64,000 bases of DNA. Source: Paludibacteraceae bacterium (lineage in GTDB: Bacteria > Bacteroidota > Bacteroidia > Bacteroidales > Paludibacteraceae). The DNA lies in the NCBI GenBank assembly GCA_017557345.1, contig JAFYZR010000155.1:1-64000 (forward strand), in the 5' to 3' direction. Each line of letters begins with the position of its first letter. Position 1 is the stretch's first letter. The notes under the pieces were generated by a model that worked only from the letters and a program-made list of their open reading frames with translations, was not told where the DNA came from and did not search any database. This document shows positions 37,512 to 44,025 of this stretch, one piece after another. The position numbers and the translations under genes were made by a program.

Positions 37512-37555
37512 ATGAGCCTTGAATGAGGTTTATATGAGCTTTATATGAAGTCTAT
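37512..37555. repeat. Intergenic 11-bp array (ATGAGSTTTAT x4)
   Basis: Units ATGAGCCTTGA, ATGAGGTTTAT, ATGAGCTTTAT, ATGAAGTCTAT are exactly phased. The rest of the 278-bp gap holds the terminator and palindromic repeat listed below. Confidence 0.8.
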
Positions 37556-37611
37556 AGTTTCATAGGTGGCGGGAGCAACATTGAGAGGTGACTAGAATTA
37601 AGAAGAATAAA

Positions 37612-37648
37612 CAAAAAAGAATGAGAGCCGTAAGACTCCCAATCTTTA
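37612..37648 (-). terminator. Terminator of the flavodoxin/winged-helix chimera gene
   Basis: On the minus strand an imperfect stem (AAAGATTGGGAGTC, loop TTAC, GGCTCTCATTCTTT) is followed by a T-rich run. Confidence 0.65.
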
Positions 37649-37680
37649 TCATAAATTGCTAATTCACTAATCTACTATCA

Positions 37681-37728
37681 GCCTGTATTATTTTTTTTGT
37701 AAAAATACAGGCAAAAAAGATACAGGCT
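37681..37728. repeat. CCTGTAT palindromic repeat, copy 1
   Basis: GCCTGTAT and ATACAGGC form a stem around a T-rich loop and are followed by AAAAAAG-ATACAGGCT, a second 3' arm. It lies immediately downstream of the chimera gene. Confidence 0.8.
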
Positions 37729-37741
37729 ATGCTTGGTGATA

Positions 37742-38206
37742 TTACTGTTTGATTAGTTGCGCGTACAGATTTAGACCGATGGTTGTCAGATGGTAGGCTT
37801 GTTCGGGTTTGCTAGGAGAAGATGGATACCTGAATGTGATATACCCCTTAGCATAGGCCGGCTTGAGGTAATTATCGATAAACACTTTACGACTATTTTG
37901 CTTGAGCCCCAAGTCTGCCATTATTTGACGTCTTGGCAGAACTTTATTTCCCATAACCAGCACTAGTTTCCAAACGCGTTCGTCAATCTTATCGCTCGGT
38001 TTCGGTTGAGGTTTTTGGGGAGTTTCTTTAGGTGCAGTAAACAGATTTTTGCCCATCTCGTACGCTTCGTGCATAGTCTTGCCTTGAAGATATACAAGCT
38101 GCACTTCATGTCCAACATCTTTGGCTCCTTTTAAAAACCTACTCACCAGTTTCTGATTGTTTTGGGCCTTTTGAGAAGGTGTAGAGAGAACTACGATTTT
38201 AGTCAT
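37742..38206 (-). CDS. Flavodoxin-like N-terminus fused to winged-helix domain
   Basis: This is a 154-residue protein with two unequal parts. Residues 1-45 (KIVVLSTPSQKAQNNQKLVS, FLKGAKDVGHEVQLVYL) match the first beta-alpha-beta unit of NADPH-dependent FMN reductases/flavodoxins, but the rest of that fold is missing. After a Pro/Lys linker (ETPQKPQPKPSD), residues 75-154 resemble the winged-helix domain seen at the end of RecG/Fic-like regulators (LPRRQIMADLGLKQNSRKVF, NYLKPAYAKGYI). FMN binding is doubtful; DNA binding is plausible. It is flanked on both sides by CCTGTAT palindromes and has its own promoter and terminator, so it may be a mobile or recently assembled cassette. Confidence 0.6.
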   Translation of the reverse strand: MTKIVVLSTPSQKAQNNQKLVSRFLKGAKDVGHEVQLVYLQGKTMHEAYEMGKNLFTAPKETPQKPQPKPSDKIDERVWKLVLVMGNKVLPRRQIMADLGLKQNSRKVFIDNYLKPAYAKGYITFRYPSSPSKPEQAYHLTTIGLNLYAQLIKQ

Positions 38207-38245
38207 AATATTTGATGTTAAACTATTTGTAATTCAAATCCGGTG

Positions 38246-38277
38246 CAAAGGTACAATATTTTTTTGACATATGCAAT
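38246..38277 (-). promoter_or_regulatory. Promoter of the chimera gene
   Basis: On the minus strand ATTG, 20 bp, TACCTTTG. The outer end of the -33 box touches the first base of CCTGTAT repeat copy 2. Confidence 0.68.
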
Positions 38278-38329
38278 AGCCTGTATTATTTTTTGTAAAA
38301 ATACAGGTCTAAAAAGATACAGGCTATAG
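38277..38329. repeat. CCTGTAT palindromic repeat, copy 2
   Basis: TAGCCTGTATTATT, a T-rich loop, ATACAGGTC and GATACAGGCTA have the same arm order as copy 1. This copy lies upstream of the chimera gene. Confidence 0.8.
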
Positions 38330-38368
38330 AGGAAATACAATAGGTACATAGGTAGTAAAGAGCGAGAA

Positions 38369-38436
38369 TAGCCTGTATTATTTTTGTAAAGATACAAGCA
38401 AAAAAAGATACAGGCTTATAGGGAAACCTGTATCTT
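38369..38436. repeat. CCTGTAT palindromic repeat, copy 3 (extended)
   Basis: TAGCCTGTATTATT, GATACAAGC and GATACAGGC repeat the pattern. A further CCTGTATC at 38427-38434 can pair with the preceding GATACAGG. It lies between the chimera promoter and the end of the second LRR gene. Confidence 0.75.
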
Positions 38437-38459
38437 CTGGAGAGTAGTTAGGAATGATT

Positions 38460-40028
38460 TTACTTCATCTCTTGTCCTGTTACGGTGTAAATATTGTCTC
38501 CGCGACGGATGAATAGTTGACCGTTTTTGATAAACTTATTGGTCATTGGTGATTGGTCATTGGTGATTTGTCCGTTATCCGGAACGGTAACTTCATCAAT
38601 ACCGGTAGGCAGATCGGCGCCCTGGATATTTGTGAAATAACTCCATTTGGCATCGTTTTGGTAATCCGTCACTGTTCCGTTCGGTACATAGACCGGAATG
38701 GTATTGGTTATGCCATCAAAACACGTATTGCCGCAGGTAGGCGGATCGATGCGCTGGCAGGTAATAGACTCCAGACCGCTGCAATTCTTAAACGCACTGT
38801 TTCCAATGTTAGCAACACTATGACCAATCGTCAAAGAGGTCATAGCAGAGCAGGCATAGAAAGCTTGGTTGTCGATGTGGGTGACATTATTGGGAATGAC
38901 AATCGCGGTCAAACCGGAAGCGCGGAAAGCACACTCTCTAATTCTAGTGAGGCTATTAGGAAGAGTGACGGATTTCAAATTTTCGCAACCCATGAAAGCA
39001 TAGCCTCTGATGTCTGTGAGTCCGTCGCCCAGTGTCAGAGATGTCAAACCGGTGCAGCCATTGAAAGCTCTGGATTCAATAGTTTCAACTGCGTTACCAA
39101 TCGTTACGGATTTCAGATTCGTGGAATCCTTGAAGGCATACATTCCTATGCTTGTAGGACCGTTTTCTACTATCAATGTTTTGATAGGCACATTGTATGC
39201 TTGCCACGAAGGCTCACCGCTATTCCAATCAGCCATCTTACCGGCGCCGGAGATGGTAAGTATTCCGTCCTCCGTCAAATCCCACACGAGATTCGTGCTA
39301 TCGCCCTCTGCGCCGCATTTGCCCATGAGCATACTGCTTTCTTTAATATCGTCGAAGTAGTTCCATGGGCTTCCCGGTGCCGTATAAGCCGATTTCTGCC
39401 CTTTCAACACCCAAACAGTGATGTCCGTGGGCACATCATAGAAACAATCTTCACCCCAAGTAGGCGGAATGGCGGCATTGCAGTTGATAATTGCCAAATT
39501 GGAGCAATTCTCGAAAGCATATTTTCCAATGCTTGTGACGGCATAGCCGATGGAGACAGAGTGCAGATTGGCGCAATTTTGAAAAGCAGAAAACGGAATG
39601 CTTGCGACAAAGTTGGGAATATGCACATAGGTTAAACCAGCTGCTAAAAAAGTACTCGTTCCAATAGTTTTAAGGCTACCGGGAAGATTGATGGAGGTCA
39701 AGGCGGAGCAATTCATAAAAGCGCTAGCTCCAATGCTGGTGACGGTATTGGGGAGAGACACAGAAGTTAAATTTGTGCAACCACGGAAAGCATATTTGCC
39801 AATGCTGGTGACACCATTTTCTATTGCCACCGATTGGATAGACGATTTAGTGGAATACCATGGGACTTCATCAACATTATCCCAATCTGTCATGGCACCT
39901 GTACCGGAGATGGTAAGTACGCCGCCGGTGAGGTCCCATGTAAGGTTCGTACCACATGTGCCGCTCTCGGCAAACAGTGTTCCTGCGCCTGCGATGAGGG
40001 CAAGGATGAAAGTAAAAAGTTTTCTCAT
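38460..40028 (-). CDS. BspA-like leucine-rich-repeat exported protein
   Basis: This is a 522-residue exported protein. After the signal peptide (MRKLFTFILALIAGAGTLFA) come two copies of a module: a cap with 'NLTWDLTGGVLTISGTGAM.DW' or 'NLVWDLTEDGILTISGAGKM', then LRR_5 repeats (TSIGKYAFRGCTNLTSVSLP and similar). The C-terminus is the shared tail FIKNGQLFIRRGDNIYTVTG, preceded by residues encoded by a 7-bp CCAATGA array. It is probably surface exposed; the ligand is unknown. It is expressed from a promoter at 40355-40386 through an unusual leader of about 320 nt. Confidence 0.87.
   Translation of the reverse strand: MRKLFTFILALIAGAGTLFAESGTCGTNLTWDLTGGVLTISGTGAMTDWDNVDEVPWYSTKSSIQSVAIENGVTSIGKYAFRGCTNLTSVSLPNTVTSIGASAFMNCSALTSINLPGSLKTIGTSTFLAAGLTYVHIPNFVASIPFSAFQNCANLHSVSIGYAVTSIGKYAFENCSNLAIINCNAAIPPTWGEDCFYDVPTDITVWVLKGQKSAYTAPGSPWNYFDDIKESSMLMGKCGAEGDSTNLVWDLTEDGILTISGAGKMADWNSGEPSWQAYNVPIKTLIVENGPTSIGMYAFKDSTNLKSVTIGNAVETIESRAFNGCTGLTSLTLGDGLTDIRGYAFMGCENLKSVTLPNSLTRIRECAFRASGLTAIVIPNNVTHIDNQAFYACSAMTSLTIGHSVANIGNSAFKNCSGLESITCQRIDPPTCGNTCFDGITNTIPVYVPNGTVTDYQNDAKWSYFTNIQGADLPTGIDEVTVPDNGQITNDQSPMTNKFIKNGQLFIRRGDNIYTVTGQEMK
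38538..38574 (-). repeat. Coding 7-bp array before the LRR tail
   Basis: On the minus strand units CAAATCA, CCAATGA, CCAATCA, CCAATGA, CCAATAA encode QITNDQSPMTNK directly before the C-terminal tail, as in the first LRR gene. Confidence 0.85.
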
Positions 40029-40132
40029 GATAATTGTTGGCGGTTATATCCCATCGCCACGTCGGTTTTAATAGATTATTGTTGTTAAGTTTGTGAATTG
40101 TATACATACAAAAACGTGAGCCAACTGCTATT

Positions 40133-40251
40133 GGTTCATTCGGGCTACCACACCCACTTCATCCAATATACACAGAAAGCCCACGCACTAGCGTGAGCGT
40201 TTCGCCTATTCTCGGAATGAAGTTTTTCAATGTGGTAGATTGAATGAATCC
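40133..40251 (-). ncRNA. Candidate structured RNA: 119-nt rod-like inverted repeat in LRR leader
   Basis: On the minus strand, nested stems occur in order. They are GG-A-TTCATTC with GAATGAACC; CTACCACA with TGTGGTAG; ACTTCAT-T-CC with GGATGAAGT; and an apical CACGC-TAGT-GCGTG hairpin. Small internal loops separate them, giving a near-continuous rod inside the predicted leader of the second LRR gene. Nothing here matches a riboswitch I know. It could be an independent RNA, a leader element or a palindromic insertion. The rest of the 584-bp gap holds two promoters and a 25-nt palindrome. Confidence 0.5.
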
Positions 40252-40354
40252 TCAAATAAAGCAAACGCTAAATTTTCAATATGTCATCCCATTTAACGTC
40301 TAAGATCTGACGGCTTGCAATTATTCCTACGAGCGAGGATTTCAATTTTGCGTG

Positions 40355-40386
40355 CAAAATTACAAATAATTTTTGATATATGCAAA
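40355..40386 (-). promoter_or_regulatory. Promoter of the second LRR gene or structured RNA
   Basis: On the minus strand TTTG, 20 bp, TAATTTTG followed by GCACGC. The next open gene in this direction starts about 320 nt downstream. Confidence 0.78.
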
Positions 40387-40435
40387 TAAAAATGCGATTT
40401 TCTTATCCAGAGGAATGATAAATTGCATTTTGCGA

Positions 40436-40475
40436 TTAGCGAATTAGGGATTATCGCGAGACGTTCTCGCGATAA
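40436..40475. repeat. Short array plus 25-nt perfect palindrome upstream of tsaD
   Basis: GCGATTAGCGAATTAGGGA is the reverse orientation of the CTAATTC array family. It runs into TTATCGCGAGA-CGT-TCTCGCGATAA (arms 40451-40461 and 40465-40475, 11 of 11 paired). It may be an operator or insertion; no function is assigned. Confidence 0.65.
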
Positions 40476-40564
40476 AATGCCCGAACATAGAGAGTGGCGG
40501 CGAGGGGCTAATCCGCCTATGACCGAGCCCAACCACCTCCGTCAAGCAAAAAAAAGCACTAAAA

Positions 40565-40596
40565 TTTGCATATGTGCGAATTTTGTAGTACCTTTG
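40565..40596 (+). promoter_or_regulatory. tsaD promoter
   Basis: TTTG, 20 bp, TACCTTTG, then a CGATTTT start region as in the pheS, ubiE and EF-G2 leaders. The ATG is 17 nt downstream. Confidence 0.8.
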
Positions 40597-40612
40597 CAGG
40601 CGATTTTGAAAA

Positions 40613-41659
40613 ATGGCAAAACCAGTAGTTATATTAGCGATTGAGTCGAGTTGCGACGATACATCCGCGGCGGTCATCGTGGACGGAATATTGCGTAGCA
40701 ATGTGATAGCGAGCCAGAAAGTGCATGAAGAATTCGGCGGCGTTGTGCCGGAACTGGCCAGCCGTGCGCACCAGCTCAATATATTGCCGGTAGTAGATAC
40801 GGCACTCAAACGCGCCAATGTCACTAAAGATGATCTGTCTGCGATAGCCTTTACGCGCGGACCGGGATTATTAGGTTCGTTGCTTGTCGGCACGTCTTTC
40901 GCAAAGGGTTTGGCGCTTGCGCTGAACATACCGATTATCGATGTGAATCATCTGCAGGGGCATGTCTTGGCGCATTTTGTGGAAGATGGCACGGGTCTCA
41001 ATCATCCGTCTTTTCCGTTCTTGTGCCTTCTTGTTTCCGGAGGAAACAGTCAGATAGTGCGCGTGAATGCCTATAATGATATGCAGATTATCGGTCAGAC
41101 GATAGACGATGCGGCAGGAGAGGCGTTCGACAAGTGCGCTAAAGTGCTTGGTTTGCCGTATCCGGGCGGTCCGTGGATTGATAAACTGGCCAAGCAAGGC
41201 GATGCCACCAAATATCCTTTTGCCAAGCCGAATCTGGCAGGCTACGATTATTCCTTCTCCGGTCTGAAGACTTCCTTCCTTTATACGCTTCGCGATATGC
41301 TCAAAGCGCATAATGTAGAGACGATTGACGAACTGGCGGCTATCATTCCTAACCTGCGCGAAGATATGTGCGCATCGTTACAAGCCACCATCATCGATAT
41401 CCTAATGCGCAAGCTGAAGAAGGCGGCTAAAGACTTGAATATCAATCAAGTAGCCGTAGCAGGAGGAGTGAGTGCAAACAGCGCTTTGCGCCAGGCATTT
41501 CTCGATTACGGTAAGCGTTATCGCTGGAATGTCTTTATCCCGCCTTTCAGTTTTACGACGGATAACGCAGCCATGGTTTGTCAGGCCGGATATTTCAAAT
41601 ATTTAGACAAGGATTTTTGCAATATAGATGAAGTTCCATTCGCTAAAACGACAATTTGA
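40613..41659 (+). CDS. tsaD: tRNA N6-adenosine threonylcarbamoyltransferase TsaD
   Basis: It transfers threonylcarbamoyl to A37 of ANN-decoding tRNAs with TsaB and TsaE. It has 348 residues: LAIESSCDDTSAAV, EFGGVVPELASRAH, metal-binding HLQGH, LVSGGNSQIVR, DDAAGEAFDKCAKVLGLPYPGG, and VAGGVSANSALR. The 3' end overlaps the next gene by 32 bp in another frame, so the two are translationally coupled. Confidence 0.97.
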   Translation: MAKPVVILAIESSCDDTSAAVIVDGILRSNVIASQKVHEEFGGVVPELASRAHQLNILPVVDTALKRANVTKDDLSAIAFTRGPGLLGSLLVGTSFAKGLALALNIPIIDVNHLQGHVLAHFVEDGTGLNHPSFPFLCLLVSGGNSQIVRVNAYNDMQIIGQTIDDAAGEAFDKCAKVLGLPYPGGPWIDKLAKQGDATKYPFAKPNLAGYDYSFSGLKTSFLYTLRDMLKAHNVETIDELAAIIPNLREDMCASLQATIIDILMRKLKKAAKDLNINQVAVAGGVSANSALRQAFLDYGKRYRWNVFIPPFSFTTDNAAMVCQAGYFKYLDKDFCNIDEVPFAKTTI

Positions 41660-42218
41660 ACCCTATATCGACATCATCATTTTCATGGTGACGCTACTTG
41701 TAGCGAACTATTTCTGGAAGTTCACGATGAAAGGCGATGAATATGGAGATTTGGTCACATGGTTCGGTTTGGATGTAACCGCGCCGTTTGAGTTCATGTC
41801 GTGCCATATCGCAGCCGCGGTCTATTGGCTTGTCGGCTTATTCCGCGACACGGTATATATGGTAGGGGAACATACCATCCGTTTCGACTCAGGAAGCGGA
41901 ACAACCATCATCTGGGGCTGTTCGGGATTGAAGCAAATGTTTATCTGGATGTGCTTGATTTTGACCGTGCGGTCAGGAAAAGCCAAACCCGCTTACGTCA
42001 CATGGCTGCATAAACTATGGTTTATTCCTGTCGGCTGGATTTGCTGCCATGCGTTTAATATACTGCGTATATTCTTAATCTCGCTTTTTATCGAGTTCCA
42101 TCCTGGGTGGTTCCCGATTTTGCACGATTATATCTTCAAATACGCGTTCTACGCTATGTTGTTTGGTCTTTGGGTCCTCTTTGTTGAAAAGATAAGACCC
42201 AACGCTTCACAGCGCTGA
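41628..42218 (+). CDS. Exosortase/archaeosortase-like transmembrane transpeptidase
   Basis: This is a 196-residue protein with about five membrane helices. The pattern of the exosortase family is visible: Cys98 in WGCSGLKQMFIWM, Arg147 in FNILRIFLISL and a His near 158 or 166 (HPGWFPILHDYIF), the proposed Cys-Arg-His catalytic set. Exosortases cleave C-terminal sorting signals and attach proteins to envelope glycans or lipids. No obvious PEP-CTERM-like substrate is in the window. It overlaps tsaD by 32 bp and converges with the antiporter gene, sharing 65 bp at the 3' ends. Confidence 0.8.
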   Translation: MKFHSLKRQFEPYIDIIIFMVTLLVANYFWKFTMKGDEYGDLVTWFGLDVTAPFEFMSCHIAAAVYWLVGLFRDTVYMVGEHTIRFDSGSGTTIIWGCSGLKQMFIWMCLILTVRSGKAKPAYVTWLHKLWFIPVGWICCHAFNILRIFLISLFIEFHPGWFPILHDYIFKYAFYAMLFGLWVLFVEKIRPNASQR

Positions 42219-44025
42219 CGATTTTCCACATTCTACTTGTTTGCGTCTGGTCTCCCGTAAGCAGATCAGGAACGGCTGCACCTGTTGCCTGCTCAGGATA
42301 AACGACCATGTAGCTATGATCGCTAAAGAAGCGCGACAGCATATCCGGCACTTGTTCAAAGAGCGGGTTGTAGGATGGAGTAGAAGGACGGGCGTTAATC
42401 ATCACAATCATATCGTCTTGCGTCATCTGTTTGGCAATCATTAGTACATCCTCCCAATCTTCCATTTCCCGATAAGACGCGCGCAAGAACTTTCCTTTAC
42501 GGCGACAGAAAGCCTGCAAGGTCTTTTGCGTATCTTCATTCGTAAAGAATACCACTTTAGCGCCAATCTGGCTGCTTAAGCGGCGGACAAGGCCAAAACA
42601 AGTAATGAAATCATGCTCTTTCTCCGCATAACGAGGCACAGCGACCAACAGACGATTGATCGTGTTGATCGGTTGATTCGGATGGTAAATGATAGAAGCC
42701 TTGCTTTGATGGTTAATCATATTCATAGCCTCCGTCCAATCTTCTTGGCTTGCTATATCCGGATCGAGCAGTTCGCTTAATTCGCCTAACTCCTTCAATT
42801 CATAGTGCCTGTTTTCACCAACCGTCATCAGCGACCAGCTATTATCCGTCTTATCCGCCTCCAGACGCGCCTCTTCCTGTAATGCCAGGCGTTTAGCTGC
42901 ATATTCGGTAACAAACGAAGCGGATGTGCAAAGCACAAGAATCATCAGCACGGCGGCATTCAGGATTTCTGCGCTGAAGATGCCCGATTCGTAACCGATG
43001 GTTACAATGGCAAGCGTACCGGCTGCTGTTGCGTGCGTCAAACCGAACATGAGTTGGCGTTCAACCGGTTGCAATTGGAAACTCTTCTGTGCCAGCCATG
43101 CCGCAAGCCATTTGCCTGCTAACTTAGTAGCGATCATCACGATGGCAATGATAATCGTCATCCATCCGTCCCAGAGCAGCGTAATATCAATCATGAAACC
43201 AACGCCCATCAGGAACAACGGCACGAAGAGGTTGTTACCGACAAAGTTAATCCGTTGCATCACAGGACTTAAGTTCGGCACTAATCTATTAAGCGAGACG
43301 CCGCAAAGGAAGGCTCCGAGAATACCGTCCAGACCTGCCCAGTCGGCCAATAAGGCCGAAAAGACCATCAACGTCATGACTACTAGAAATCCGCTTGTAG
43401 CGTCTGACCAGCGCTTGAAGAAACGTTTCGCCAGCCAAGGGAAGACGCCAAGAATCAATATAAGCGTCAGAACAATTCGCCCGATTAACCGCCATGCACT
43501 CAATTGGCCGGTATAGACGAAATTACTCTTCAGAATGGCTAAAACCAACAGCGCCAAGGTGATGGAAAGCATCGTACCACCGATAGCGATATGCACGGAC
43601 GGGTTTTTCTGTACGCCGTAGCGGCTTACGATAGGATAAGTCATCAGCGTGTGACTACCGTACATGGCGCCCATCAGCACACTCGTCACGCCGTCAAACC
43701 CTAAAAGCAGACTGGTTACAAGACCTAAGACAAACGGAAAGATGAATGAATAGAAACCATAGATAACGGAACGTGTACGTTGCTGCCGAAAATCATTGAT
43801 GTCAACTTCAATACCCGCTTGCAGCATGATATACAGCATACCAATCTTGCCCAACGCTTGTATCGCATCGCCTCCATCAATCAGATGTGCCCCATACGGG
43901 CCGACGATAATTCCTACAATGATAAAGCCCACAATACTTGGCATGCGAACTTTGCGGCAAGCCATCGGGACCAATAAAATCGTCGCCAAAACGATGGCTA
44001 TGATAACGAGCGGGTTGGTAATCAT
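42154..44025 (-). CDS. CPA2-type cation/proton antiporter
   Basis: This is a 623-residue inner-membrane protein. Residues 1-385 have about 12 helices of the Kef/NapA fold, with GFIIVGIIVGPYGAHLI, GAFLCGVSLNRLVP, and DWAGLDGILGAF, which carries a candidate ion-binding acidic residue. The C-terminal part (about 430-600) is soluble and resembles a universal-stress-protein-like domain (LLVAVPRYAEKEHDF). It likely exchanges Na+ or K+ for protons; specificity is not readable. Its start overlaps the uvrA stop by 4 bp. Confidence 0.88.
   Translation of the reverse strand: MITNPLVIIAIVLATILLVPMACRKVRMPSIVGFIIVGIIVGPYGAHLIDGGDAIQALGKIGMLYIMLQAGIEVDINDFRQQRTRSVIYGFYSFIFPFVLGLVTSLLLGFDGVTSVLMGAMYGSHTLMTYPIVSRYGVQKNPSVHIAIGGTMLSITLALLVLAILKSNFVYTGQLSAWRLIGRIVLTLILILGVFPWLAKRFFKRWSDATSGFLVVMTLMVFSALLADWAGLDGILGAFLCGVSLNRLVPNLSPVMQRINFVGNNLFVPLFLMGVGFMIDITLLWDGWMTIIIAIVMIATKLAGKWLAAWLAQKSFQLQPVERQLMFGLTHATAAGTLAIVTIGYESGIFSAEILNAAVLMILVLCTSASFVTEYAAKRLALQEEARLEADKTDNSWSLMTVGENRHYELKELGELSELLDPDIASQEDWTEAMNMINHQSKASIIYHPNQPINTINRLLVAVPRYAEKEHDFITCFGLVRRLSSQIGAKVVFFTNEDTQKTLQAFCRRKGKFLRASYREMEDWEDVLMIAKQMTQDDMIVMINARPSTPSYNPLFEQVPDMLSRFFSDHSYMVVYPEQATGAAVPDLLTGDQTQTSRMWKIVSAVKRWVLSFQQRGPKDQTT

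Noticed and set aside
37100..38460. Complete insertion sequence
   Set aside because: Palindromes flank a gene, but no transposase, terminal inverted repeats of IS type or target duplications are visible.
40133..40251. 6S RNA, tmRNA or RNase P RNA
   Set aside because: No conserved motifs of tmRNA or RNase P; the 6S central bubble cannot be confirmed by eye, so it is listed as an unclassified structure.
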